A DNA stretch of 64,000 bases, taken from assembly GCF_023074185.1 (NCBI RefSeq), contig NZ_JADPKY010000054.1, positions 30,093-94,092 of the forward strand. The letters are read 5' to 3'. This document shows, one piece after another, positions 18,035 to 26,853 of this stretch (its first letter is position 1; every line of letters starts with the position of its first letter). A model generated the notes under the pieces. That model did no database searches. It saw only the letters and a list, made by a program, of their open reading frames with translations, and had not been told where the DNA came from. Source of the DNA: Bradyrhizobium sp. 132 (lineage in GTDB: Bacteria > Pseudomonadota > Alphaproteobacteria > Rhizobiales > Xanthobacteraceae). A program made the translations under genes and the position numbers.

Positions 18035-18148
18035 ATGAGCCACTTTTTATCCGTGCTGCTGTTGGTGACGGCCGTATTGCTGACCGGCTGCTTTGGCGTG
18101 GCGGCCTGGCGGACCCCGGATGAAAGGGGTGTGGAAATCACCGGCTAA
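18035..18148 (+). CDS. Small predicted lipoprotein (37 residues)
   Basis: Starts M-S-H-F-L-S-V-L-L-L-V and has a lipobox, L-L-T-G-C, at about residues 15-19. After it come G-V-A-A-W-R-T-P-D-E-R-G-V-E-I-T-G and a stop. GGAG lies nine bases before the ATG. A cleaved lipoprotein would leave a mature chain of about 19 residues anchored in a membrane. This resembles the entericidin-like mini-lipoproteins, but there is no clear homology. It precedes a small membrane protein and the DUF2939 gene on the same strand. Confidence 0.55.
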   Translation: MSHFLSVLLLVTAVLLTGCFGVAAWRTPDERGVEITG

Positions 18149-18242
18149 ATCCCGCACCAGTCCTTTGGTTTGAGCCCGGCCGCTCATTAGGAACGTTTCG
18201 ACGGCAGAAGGGTCGGATGCCCATAAAGCTGCCCTCGGACCA

Positions 18243-18398
18243 ATGGACCAAGCGGTTGCCTATGCGATCTCATTCATCGTCGTCCTCGGCGTCGGCATCC
18301 TTATTGCCGGTATCGGTTCCAGCTCGCCAGCCTTATGGACGTGCCTTGCGGTCGGTCTCATTTCGATTGATCTCGTGAGTGCCTTTGGCGACTGTTAA
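18243..18398 (+). CDS. Small membrane protein (51 residues)
   Basis: Encodes M-D-Q-A-V-A-Y-A-I-S-F-I-V-V-L-G, then a second hydrophobic segment with L-W-T-C-L-A-V-G-L-I-S-I-D, ending F-G-D-C. This gives two short membrane helices separated by G-I-G-S-S-S-P. No strong ribosome-binding site is visible, so the start is uncertain. It lies between the mini-lipoprotein and the DUF2939 gene on the same strand. No family known to me. Confidence 0.5.
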   Translation: MDQAVAYAISFIVVLGVGILIAGIGSSSPALWTCLAVGLISIDLVSAFGDC

Positions 18399-18456
18399 CG
18401 AGCGTCCGGCGCGCGCGGGCCTTGGAACAAAGCTCAGTTGGCTCCATTGCAATTCC

Positions 18457-19034
18457 ATGAAATGGCTGATCGGCGTCGTGTTGGCCGTCCTGGTCTGTGT
18501 AGGAATCTATGGCGGATCGGCTTTCGTTTCGCTGGTGGGTTTGGTTTCCGCAGTCCGGGGTGCCGATGTTGCGCAAATCCTGGCTCGGACGGATATGCCC
18601 CGCCTCCGCCATTCCATCGTCGACCAGGTGATGACGGCCTACCTGGACCGGCTCGGACAAAAACGCCAGCTGCGGCCGATCGAGCGAATAGCCATCAACG
18701 CTTTTGGTGCAACCATCGCTGATGATCTGGCAGCCAAGCTCATGACCTCGGAAAATCTGTCGGTACTTCTGAAAAGCGGAGCTGTTCGCAATGCCACGGA
18801 GGACATTACTTTCGGAACGATGTCCTCAGTGGCCGAGCTCGACATCTCGAGCATCTTTGCCTTGGCCGGACGGATCACCTTTGTGAAGCCGTTGAGTTTG
18901 CATTGCGGCTTGGAGGAGGCCAGGAGGCAGGCAGCATCAGCATGCATCTTGAAGGGACAACTTGGAAGCTCTCTGGAATCGGGCTGCCACCCAAGATTCT
19001 CACCAACATCGTGGACCGACTCCCGGCGCGATGA
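18457..19034 (+). pseudogene. DUF2939-family protein, frameshifted
   Basis: The start M-K-W-L-I-G-V-V-L-A is followed by a single N-terminal membrane anchor (about 4-30). Then comes the DUF2939 pattern: a helical region with R-H-S-I-V-D-Q-V-M-T-A-Y and D-D-L-A-A-K-L-M. After F-V-K-P near 18892 the frame slips by one base. The natural continuation, V-E-F-A-L-R-L-G-G-G and W-K-L-S-G-I-G-L-P-P, ends at the stop at 19032-19034. One added base gives 193 codons, the usual family length. The family is membrane-anchored with a periplasmic domain of unknown role. Confidence 0.75.
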
Positions 19035-19114
19035 GGCTTGCGACGAAGCGCTTTCGGAATCTCGTTCGGGTGGCCGGTGGACCAGTCCTTCAAGGTCTCC
19101 GTGGCACCCCGCTT

Positions 19115-19250
19115 CTATCCGGTCAGCCGCTCCGACAGCGTCTGCAGACCCGCCTCAATGGCCGGGATGTCCGTCTCGGCCCATGCGATGCACCGCCGAA
19201 ATCCCTTGCTGGCATTCAGGTCGACGCCACCGCGCCGACCTATCTTTAGA
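19115..19250 (-). pseudogene. Decayed paralogue of the AIEAGL small protein
   Basis: The minus strand reads R-R-G-G-V-D-L-N-A-S, then D-I-P-A-I-E-A-G-L-Q-T-L-S-E-R-L-T-G and a stop. It aligns with the C-terminal half of the protein at 16969-17178 (R-R-L-A-V-D-L-K-A; D-I-A-A-I-E-A-G-L). No start codon or N-terminal half is present. It is a truncated copy. Confidence 0.5.
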
Positions 19251-19691
19251 TCTCATTCCGTTGCGATAAGGAGCGGTCAGCAGCAACTGGAACATGGCTC
19301 GAGAAGCCATCTATTGAGCTGCGGGGTCGGCTTCGTCGGTTCCGACCAGGAGAACGTCTCCGCCTGGAGCTGAGACAGACCACCGACAGCCGCGGACCCG
19401 CCGGTGGATCCAAAGATCAAACAGAGCAAAATCGCCAACGGTCACGGCGCGAGCACTCTGAAACAAGCACCTGCAAAAAGATAGGACACGTTACAAATCT
19501 GACAGGCCGACTTTCGGCTGATGTCAGACTTCCAAGGCGTGATACCGTTTGAAAAAAGTAGAAGGTTGAAGCGTCTGTCTACTCGACGATCTTCGGTAGT
19601 GATCTATATAGAATGCGACCGCCCGTGCGCATCGCGTATCCGAGATGCTTCCAGGCTTGCTCCGAGCTGCTCCACCGAAAGCGTGAATCGA

Positions 19692-20309
19692 ATGTCAACT
19701 TCCTCTACGGACAAGATCGCGCTCTTCATCGATGGAGCCAATCTCTACGCGACGGCGAAAACTCTCGGCTTCGACATCGATTACAAGCGCCTGTTGAAGG
19801 AATTTCAGAGCCGCGGGACACTGACGCGGGCGTTCTACTACACCGCGATCATCGAGGATCAGGAGTACTCCTCGATCCGCCCCCTGATCGACTGGCTCGA
19901 CTACAACGGCTACACCGTCGTCACCAAGGCGACCAAAGAGTTCATCGACGCCTCCGGCCGCCGCAAGGTCAAGGGCAACATGGACATTGAGCTCGCCGTG
20001 AACGCCATGGAGCTCGCCGAGCACATCGACCAGATGGTGCTGTTCTCGGGTGACGGCGACTTCCGCTCCCTGGTCGTGGCCGTTCAGCGCCGCGGCGTGC
20101 GGGTGACCGTGATTTCCACGATCGCCAGCCAGCCGCCGATGATCGCCGACGAACTGCGCCGTCAGGCCGACGTCTTCACCGACCTCGTCGAGCTCCAGTC
20201 CAAGCTCGGCCGCGACCCGTCCGAACGCCCCGCCCCGCGCGACCGCGAAACGCGCGGACACCTGCCAAAAATCTTGCAAGAGCCGAAAGGAAACGACCCA
20301 CACGATTAG
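19692..20309 (+). CDS. NYN-domain protein, LabA/DUF88 type
   Basis: 205 residues. The NYN domain (PIN-like fold, a metal-dependent RNase superfamily) fills residues 8-165. Acidic motifs are visible: A-L-F-I-D-G-A-N-L-Y near the N-terminus, K-G-N-M-D-I-E-L-A in the middle, and F-S-G-D-G-D-F-R-S-L-V at about 117-127, where the catalytic Asp cluster lies. The C-terminal tail is charged and probably disordered. The start M-S-T-S-S-T-D-K is chosen because the longer frame upstream has no similarity. These proteins are widespread in alphaproteobacteria, and their RNA targets are mostly unknown. A GC-rich hairpin follows about 70 bases downstream. Confidence 0.9.
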   Translation: MSTSSTDKIALFIDGANLYATAKTLGFDIDYKRLLKEFQSRGTLTRAFYYTAIIEDQEYSSIRPLIDWLDYNGYTVVTKATKEFIDASGRRKVKGNMDIELAVNAMELAEHIDQMVLFSGDGDFRSLVVAVQRRGVRVTVISTIASQPPMIADELRRQADVFTDLVELQSKLGRDPSERPAPRDRETRGHLPKILQEPKGNDPHD

Positions 20310-20377
20310 ACGGCTAAGGCCGCGCACGCTTCGATCAATTTGGGCAGATTAATCACGATCGATTTCAGAAGAAAAAA

Positions 20378-20407
20378 CGCCGCCTGCTTGAATAATCGCA
20401 GGCGGCG
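20378..20407. terminator. GC-rich hairpin, terminator-like
   Basis: Arms CGCCGCCTGC and GCAGGCGGCG flank a 10-base AT-rich loop. A run of six A precedes the left arm, so the T tract lies on the minus strand. As written it would stop leftward transcription best; it may act in both directions after the NYN gene. Confidence 0.55.
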
Positions 20408-20580
20408 GCTTCCCAGCCCCGGGGGATGAGCAAAATCCCGGTGCCAAAGCCTGAGCATAAGTCGTGCCAAGAATTGGCATCGGTTCTGACCTTCTATGTC
20501 AGCGCCCTGGCACCGCTATTGCTCAGTCACCGCTAATAAGCAGACCCGTGACGGCGTTTGTTTCAAATTGGAGCGATCAC

Positions 20581-20844
20581 ATGCACCCACATCCCCATTT
20601 CGATGCAACTGCGTCCCTCCACCTCCACGCTCTCATTTCCGACTTGCATCGACGGGTCCGGATGCTGGGGAGCGATATCCAAGAGGAGGAGCGAAAGGCG
20701 GGAAATCCCGACCCGGCCAGCCTCTCCTACCCCATGCTCGCGCTGGACCTCCGAGCTCGGCGCGCCAATCTTCACGATACGATCGCGACGCTCGAACGCA
20801 CATCTAAGCGTCACCCGGGTTTCGAGGTGGCGCGGGCGGCCTAA
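20581..20844 (+). CDS. Small hypothetical protein, His-rich N-terminus
   Basis: 87 residues starting M-H-P-H-P-H-F-D, with GGAG seven bases before the ATG. It is mostly helical, with L-H-L-H-A-L-I-S-D-L-H-R-R-V near the N-terminus, a short P-D-P-A-S-L-S-Y-P loop, and a second helix with L-H-D-T-I-A-T-L-E-R. The two amphipathic helices suggest a hairpin. The H-P-H-P-H start could bind metal, but that is inference. There is no signal peptide and no family known to me. A longer frame from 20464 lacks a ribosome-binding site. Confidence 0.6.
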   Translation: MHPHPHFDATASLHLHALISDLHRRVRMLGSDIQEEERKAGNPDPASLSYPMLALDLRARRANLHDTIATLERTSKRHPGFEVARAA

Positions 20845-21128
20845 GCCGCACCGGCCGATCTCGTCGCGGAGCAAAATTTCTTATGCGATCTCAGGATGGT
20901 GGACGGGGTTCTTTATCTGGAACCCACTCAGTCCCGCCGCCTCCTATCTATAGAGCAGAATTTTGCGAGTGGTATCGCAGCAGAGGAAATCGAATCGAAG
21001 CCGACCATCCATAAGCGGACCATAAGAATGGCTCGGGGGCCCCCAGCCGGTTCGCGACGGCTCGATCCTGCTTGCATGAAAGGATCGGGATCCGGCATTA
21101 TGCTTTTGCTGGGCGAAGCGAACCTGCC

Positions 21129-21461
21129 GTGGCTGTCAAGAACCCCGACGCTATTGCGGTAATCGTGACCGCCCTCCGGCTTACTCACGGCGATGAAGCT
21201 GCACGAGCCATGCTGGTCGGCGGCATGAGCCTGACCGCCCTGATAGAGGCGATGTTCTCCGCACCGGTGGGGCGACGCGATGCCGTTCACAACATCACAA
21301 GCGCCTTGGACGACTTCGCCATTTCGCCGGAACTCGGCCCGGTCTGGCACCTTTGCTACGTCTACGAAAATCATGGCTCGTTTCGCGTCGTCGATATGGA
21401 GATCGCGACGCCAACCGGCACGCTATCCAGTAAAGACGTTTGGCTTCGTCTGCCCGACTAG
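21129..21461 (+). CDS. Hypothetical protein
   Basis: About 110 residues from a GTG at 21129; a TTG at 21072 is the alternative. The N-terminal half is helical, with A-I-A-V-I-V-T-A-L-R-L-T-H-G-D-E-A-A-R-A and then S-L-T-A-L-I-E-A-M-F. The C-terminal half alternates strand-like segments, with V-W-H-L-C-Y-V-Y-E-N-H-G and F-R-V-V-D-M-E-I-A-T. The composition is protein-like across the whole frame. I do not recognise the family. It stands alone between gene-poor stretches. Confidence 0.5.
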   Translation: MAVKNPDAIAVIVTALRLTHGDEAARAMLVGGMSLTALIEAMFSAPVGRRDAVHNITSALDDFAISPELGPVWHLCYVYENHGSFRVVDMEIATPTGTLSSKDVWLRLPD

Positions 21462-21639
21462 CTACTCATTCAATCCAAGTCCATATAACGCTGGCCGCAC
21501 AATGCGAGTTCGGATCTGTGAAGGGAGGCGTCGTCTGGCGGCGGCGCGGGGCGAAGTATCCTATGGCTTAAGGGGTCGAGTGAAAGCCGATCATCTCGCG
21601 CAATAGATCGGCAGTCGAGACACTCTCTCGCCTTGACGA

Positions 21640-21856
21640 CCGATGAAGCAAAACAGTTGCTCCCGCCGATGATCACCCCGGCGCCAACGGTGCGAAGCAG
21701 TTCCCGCCGCAAAACCGGCTGCGGGAAAAGGCCATGCAGAAGTGCCTGCTGGACGCTTTCGGACACGGCCTCTTCGACAGTCGGCTGCGCGGGAGCATGC
21801 GCTCCGCAACTGCACAGGCTGCCGATGAAACGATGGTGATGTGAGGCGTCGCGCAT
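21640..21856 (-). pseudogene. Truncated NrtA/CmpA-type binding protein (N-terminus only)
   Basis: From the ATG at 21856, preceded by GGGGGA, the product reads F-I-G-S-L-C-S-C-G-A-H-A, later A-L-L-H-G-L-F-P-Q-P-V-L-R-R, then E-L-L-R-T-V-G-A-G-V. This is the N-terminal pattern of alphaproteobacterial NrtA-like ABC binding proteins: a C-S-C-G motif, then a phenylalanine-proline block and a Tat-like L-x-x-V-G-A. After about 65 residues the similarity ends and no binding domain follows. It is a truncated gene with a still-good ribosome-binding site. Confidence 0.5.
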
Positions 21857-21980
21857 TTCTGTCCCCCTGGTCAAAATGTCCGGCTCAAAATCGTAACATT
21901 GACGCTCGAAGGGCCAACGGCGAAATTGTGCAGGAGCATCTGCAGTTCCGCGCATGCCATTCGGAATTCCCAGCTCTGGC

Positions 21981-23559
21981 TCACTCCGCCGATTGCGGCA
22001 TCGTCCTTGATCGCCCGAACAGGATGCGATGCTGCATCTCGTCGAAGCGGCCATCCGCGTTCGTTTCCCGCGTTAACAACGACACCGCGATCGCCACGGC
22101 AAACGACAGCGGCATGCTGATGATGGCCGGGTTACGCAGCGAGACGAACCACCAGGCGCCGCTCACCTGGGCCAGCGGCTTACCGAGCACGTCGACCTGG
22201 ATGGTCGGTGACAGCGCAATGAGCACCAGCGAGCTTAGCGTGCCGATCATGATGCTAGCGACGGCCGCTGGCGTCGTGAAGCGACGCCAGATGATAGCGA
22301 GGACCAGTGATGGAAAATTGGCGGCACAGGCGATGGAGAAGGCGAGCCCGGCCATGAAGGCCACGTTCTGGCCTTCGAAGGTGATGCCGAGCACGATTGC
22401 CAGCACCGAGATGGCAACGGTGGCGATCCGCGCCACTTTGAGCTGCTCAGCCTCCGATGCCGTACCGTGGCGAACGACGTTGGTCCAGACATCATGGCAC
22501 AACGTAGCCACACCGGAAAGCGTCAGGCCTGCCACCACCGCCAGCATGGTGGCAAACGCAACTGCGCAGATGAAACCGAAGAAGGCGTCGCCGCCGACTG
22601 TGAGGGCGAGCAGAGGTGCAGCCATGTTGCCGCCACCGCCGGCTTTCATCACCGCCTCCGGGCCGACCAGCACCATGGCCCCAAAGCCGATGATGAACAC
22701 CATCAGGTGGAAGAAGCCGATCAGCCCGGTGGCATAAAGTATCGATAGTCGCGCGGCCTTGGAGTCCCGAACCGTGTATACCCGCATCAGGACGTGCGGC
22801 ATCGCCGCGGTGCCGAACATCAGCCCGAGGCCGAGTGAGATCGCGTCCCATTGCCCCGAAACCACCTTCGAACCTGGCTGCAGCACTCTTGTGCCGTACT
22901 TCTCCGCCGCTGCGGCGAACAGCTTGAGCGGGTTCATTTCGAAATGCATCAGGACCAGGACTGCCAGGATCACTCCGCCGGCGAGCAGCAGCGCCGCCTT
23001 CACCACCTGCACCCAGGTGGTGGCGAGCATGCCGCCGAACAGCACATAGATGAGCATGGCAGCACCGACCAAAGCCACCGACCAAAGCCACCGACCAAGT
23101 GTAGGGCAGGCCGAACAGCAACTTGATCAACGATCTGGTCGCGACCATCTGGGCGATCAGGTAGAACAGGATCACCGCCAGCGTACCGACCGCCGCGGCG
23201 AGCCGCACCGGCTTTTGGCTGAGCCGATAGGCGACCACGTCCGCGAACGTGAATTTCCCGACATTGCGCAGTGGCTCGACAATCAGAAAGAGGATGATCG
23301 GCCAGCCGACCAGCCATCCAATCGAGTAGACCATGCCATCGAAGCCATTCGAGGTGACAATGCCGGCAATGCCGAGCAGCGCGGCCGCGCTGAGGAAGTC
23401 GCCAGCGAGCGCCCAGCCATTCTGCCATGCAGTGATCTCGCCCCCCGCGGCAAAGAAGTGCTCCGTGGTACGGGTGCGCCGCGCCGCCCAGTAAGTAATC
23501 AGGAGCGTCAGGACCATAAATGCGAAGAAGAAGCCGATCGAGAGCGAGTTGTTGGCCAT
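21981..23559 (-). pseudogene. Sodium:solute symporter (ActP-like), broken by a 13-bp duplication
   Basis: The N-terminal frame starts M-A-N-N-S-L-S-I-G-F-F and runs through F-F-A-A-G-G-E-I-T-A-W-Q-N-G to Y-T-W-S-V-A-L-V-G-G. The C-terminal frame resumes at A-L-V-G-A-A-M-L-I-Y and runs to the end. They are offset by a 13-bp tandem duplication at 23064-23089. Removing 13 bp gives exactly 522 codons, the normal length of acetate-permease-type symporters with about 13 membrane helices. The DUF485 gene directly upstream is the usual ActP partner. Na+-coupled uptake of acetate or another short carboxylate is the likely original role. Confidence 0.88.
23064..23098. repeat. 13-bp tandem repeat (2.7 copies) inside the symporter gene
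   Basis: ACCGACCAAAGCC occurs at 23064-23076 and 23077-23089, followed by the first nine bases of a third copy at 23090-23098. Thirteen is not a multiple of three, so one extra copy breaks the reading frame of the symporter at residue 165 or so. Confidence 0.95.
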
Positions 23560-23568
23560 CGCGAGGTC

Positions 23569-23862
23569 CTATCGTTCGAGGTCACGAAGGCTGGCATCAA
23601 ATACCCGGTTCGCCCACAGCACATAGATGAGGCAGAGCAGGAACGATGAAACGATGACGAGAGGGCCGAGCACGATGCAAAGCGAGAGCCCGGGCGCAAG
23701 CACAGTGCCCAAAAGCGGCTTGTCGAATGCGAACAATGCCATGAAGCCGAAATAGATCGTGATCATCGTCGCACAAAGCAGCAGCGCGATCCGAAGGCGC
23801 CTCCTCGCAAGCGTGACAGAACGAGGCGCGACGCCGGAATTGACGGAAGTCTGCGCGTCCAT
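23569..23862 (-). CDS. DUF485 membrane protein (YjcH-like)
   Basis: 97 residues with two membrane helices: L-L-L-C-A-T-M-I-T-I-Y-F-G-F near 27-50 and a longer one near 58-83. It ends with Y-V-L-W-A-N-R-V-F-D, a signature of DUF485. The start M-D-A-Q-T-S-V is preferred, after a G-rich stretch. DUF485 proteins are encoded next to ActP-type symporters and are thought to support them. Here the symporter starts nine bases downstream. With the symporter broken, this gene may have no partner. Confidence 0.88.
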   Translation of the reverse strand: MDAQTSVNSGVAPRSVTLARRRLRIALLLCATMITIYFGFMALFAFDKPLLGTVLAPGLSLCIVLGPLVIVSSFLLCLIYVLWANRVFDASLRDLER

Positions 23863-24350
23863 CCACCCCCCCCAGAAGGTCTTGATATCCACTACCGGCC
23901 AGCTTCCGCCGAGCCGCAAGCGTCGGGAACTACGAAATTTTGCAATGTGCCGTGCGGATTTGCAGCCTCTGGAGACGATGCAGTCTCCCTGGTAGCGGAG
24001 TGCTTAGCCGACCATTCGACCGTTTCTGGGCGTGTCCCCGACGCCAGTGTACAGGCATCGCATTGGCGGCTCGCCGCCGCGGTCCAGGCCGATTATTGCA
24101 ACTTCTGGGTTGAGAGGGGGCGAACGCCGGCCGCAGCTTGACAGTCGGAACTGAGCGATACTTCATGCACGCAACGTCCATCTTGTTCGGATGAGCGGCC
24201 TTGCTGGGGAAAGTGAACTGTCCACGTCAGACGGCGGTTACCAGCAAATGTGTCGGTGGTTGCGAGCCCCTGATCTAGTGTGGCCCCCTTTCTCATGTCC
24301 GCCCGCGCGCGTCATCTTATGATCAGCACATCAGATAGAAAGCCGACATG
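23863..24350. other. Gene-poor stretch
   Basis: Upstream of the leftward DUF485-symporter pair. It contains an eight-base G run (minus strand) just before the DUF485 start. No further gene, repeat or promoter that I can defend. Confidence 0.4.
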
Positions 24351-25079
24351 CTACCGTTTCGCGGATATGAGAAGCATCATCGGCCTTTCGATTTCCTCCT
24401 CCAAAGCGGGGTTTTCTCTGATCTGATCCGGTGATGGAGCGAACTCTTCAACTGCTTTAATTGTAAACCCGGCTTGGATCAGCGCGTTCAGGGTCGTGCT
24501 AATGGTCCGATGATATTTGACCACTCCTTTTACGAACCAGTCGGTCTGGCGCTCGCCCTCAACAAAGTAACGGTTCACGGGCCAGGTCTTGCGACCGTCC
24601 TCATCTTCGATCCATCGCGGATAGGTGGCTGCCATGAAAATCGGATGTTCGACGGTAAAGACGAAATCGGCTCCGGGGGCGAGCGATCGATGAACCATGC
24701 GAGCGAGCCGTTTGAAGTCGCGAACATAGTGGAATGTCAGGGCGCTATAAGCGAGATCGAAAGTCCCTTCGGGCAACTCAAGTGTTTCGAGATCGGCCAT
24801 TTGGTACGTGATCGCGTCCTCGCGCGTGAACTCTTGCGCACGGGAGATCATGTTCTCGGACAGGTCGATTCCGAGGACTGACGCCGCACCCTGTTCGCGC
24901 ATCCAGCGGGAAGCCCAGCCGAAGCCGCAACCAAGGTCGACGATCCGTTTGCCGGCCAGGTTAGGAAGCAGAGCGCGTATCGCCGGCCATTCGGGCGCGC
25001 CGGACAGCCCCTGAACTTGTCTGGGAAGCTGACAATAGCCAGAAAAGAAGTCGGGATTGTCGTAGATATTTTGTGCCAT
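24351..25079 (-). CDS. Class I SAM-dependent methyltransferase
   Basis: 242 residues from M-A-Q-N-I-Y-D-N, with GGAG seven bases upstream. The SAM-binding motif I is I-V-D-L-G-C-G-F-G-W-A-S-R-W (about 47-60), motif II ends in V-L-G-I-D-L-S, and the post-motif region has Y-Q-M-A-D-L-E-T-L. F-D-L-A-Y-S-A-L-T-F-H-Y is motif IV. This is a UbiE/COQ5-like small-molecule methyltransferase fold; the substrate cannot be read. It stands alone between gene-poor regions. A frame extension to 25190 has no site and is rejected. Confidence 0.9.
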   Translation of the reverse strand: MAQNIYDNPDFFSGYCQLPRQVQGLSGAPEWPAIRALLPNLAGKRIVDLGCGFGWASRWMREQGAASVLGIDLSENMISRAQEFTREDAITYQMADLETLELPEGTFDLAYSALTFHYVRDFKRLARMVHRSLAPGADFVFTVEHPIFMAATYPRWIEDEDGRKTWPVNRYFVEGERQTDWFVKGVVKYHRTISTTLNALIQAGFTIKAVEEFAPSPDQIRENPALEEEIERPMMLLISAKR

Positions 25080-26853
25080 GATGGACTCCATCGAAGTTGA
25101 TGGGACGAGGCACAGGTCATGCAAAAAGCCTCGTCCACGAAGGCGCGAGGCTCGGTATCGTTCCGCTGTCGATATTAAAGCGGGCGACATCCCGGCATCC
25201 CGCCTATTGGGATGCCGGGGAATAAGGTGACGATATGTGTATCCTTCTCGACCATCTAGAAATGATATTATTCCGTGCTGTCCGCGTCAACGTTGCATTT
25301 GCCGTTGCTCCATTGGCCTCACGGCCTCTGGTGCCAACGACCCGAACGACGGGCTCGAACGGCTTCTTGCCGATATGAAACCTAGAAGTGAAGGGCTTCC
25401 CATGAATAGGCTGGTGCCGAGGGCCGATCGCGATCGATACGTCATTGGTACCCGCCGTTCGTCAGGCCGCGGGAAGCCGTCCATCGTGCTCGCATTGAGG
25501 TGGAGCCTCTGTCGATATGGTTTCTTGGTCCGTCGGGCTGGAACATGCCGGTCTAATAGGCACGAGCCGGCACGGGGGCTCGGTGCCTTCGATGCGGCGT
25601 CAGCGAAGCACGTCCCGCCGGCAGGATCCGCTACGAGTGTAGCAATGGCGACGGCGGCTTCTATCTGACCCGCGATTATCTGGAGCTCCAGCTTTTCAAC
25701 TGTATCGGTTGAGTCAGCGTATGAGTCTGCCGGACCCGGCGCCGCATGATCACGCCGAGACCGTTTAGCGCCGGATGGCAGCGCCACGTTGATGGCGGTG
25801 CGAATGAGGCAGCCCTATGCCGCGATTGAGTTGGAGCTGAAAGGCGAGAACGCGTAGTCGCAACACCACGAGAAAGAGTAACAGGGCGGACCTGTTGGAA
25901 GGCGCTTGATGGTTCCACATGGGGTTACTGCACGAAAAGCTTTGAACGAGCATCTTCGCTTGCGCCCACAAAGGCGGCGGTATTCGCTGGATTCGCGGCT
26001 CTCCTCAAACTAGCAAGCGAACGGCGAATGCGTTGCTCGCATCAAATCTTGCGCGGGCCCAACATGCACTACCGTCGCACTTAATATAGCTGCCGACATG
26101 CTGGTGATTACGGAGTCATCGACCGGTTCGGTGCTGATCGCAGATCTTGAGGCCATTTGACATCTCTGTCGACTATTCCCAATCCAACAGCCATTTGCGC
26201 CCGTTCCAAGGTGCTTTCGTTTCTCTGCGAAACCTTGCGCACCTTCTGGCTTATCCGCAGAGGCAGGCATCGCGGTTAAGGCATCAAGGGTCTAGCGGAG
26301 CGCCCTCTGGATGGGCGTATCGAGGGACTATCGAGCGAGATCGAAACCTGTCCCGTCAACACCAGGCCTGCCGGCGAGCCGAGCTAAGCAGACCCACCAG
26401 CATGACGCGACGCTTGCTCGTTTCGATGTCACCGGTGACGGCGGGCTCGAAGCCGCGATTGACAGGATGTGGCCTCTGCCGGCTTCTGGACGCCCGTGTC
26501 GATTTTCAAGAGCGGCAGCGCTCGTAGTCGTCCCGATTGGCTGGACCGGGGTGGTCCCGGCGTCATCGCAGTGGGTCCGAATGCCTGGAGAATTCGTCGT
26601 CTTGGTCGGACAGTCGGGCAAACGAGGGCCGAACTTGATGAAGAACGAAAGAAGAACATCGACGGATCTCCGGCGCCATGACGGGTTCCCAGCCCAGACC
26701 GACCCTTCTCCGCCCGTTTATTGGTGGACGTTCCCGTTCTCTTTTCACAGTAATGCCCATTGGGAGAATATTTTTCACGTGGCATGATGTGATTTCGAAA
26801 TTGACGCCGCCGATGAGGAAAATTCGTGGACCGCAACTTTCAGAGAAACGATC
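25080..26853. other. Long gene-poor stretch (1.8 kb)
   Basis: No gene I can support. Several 60-165 codon frames exist on both strands but lack ribosome-binding sites, signal sequences or domain patterns, and they overlap each other. A minus-strand piece near 25600-25690 (E-K-L-E-L-Q-I-I-A-G-Q) and a plus-strand piece near 26469-26681 with P-N-A-W-R-I-R-R-L look protein-like but isolated. The texture suggests decayed former genes. Confidence 0.4.

Noticed and set aside
17635..18123. 162-codon plus-strand frame
   Set aside because: No ribosome-binding site or domain; it overlaps the small lipoprotein gene, which has better signals.
23064..23098. CRISPR-like repeat
   Set aside because: Unit of 13 bp in direct tandem with no spacers; it is a duplication inside a gene.
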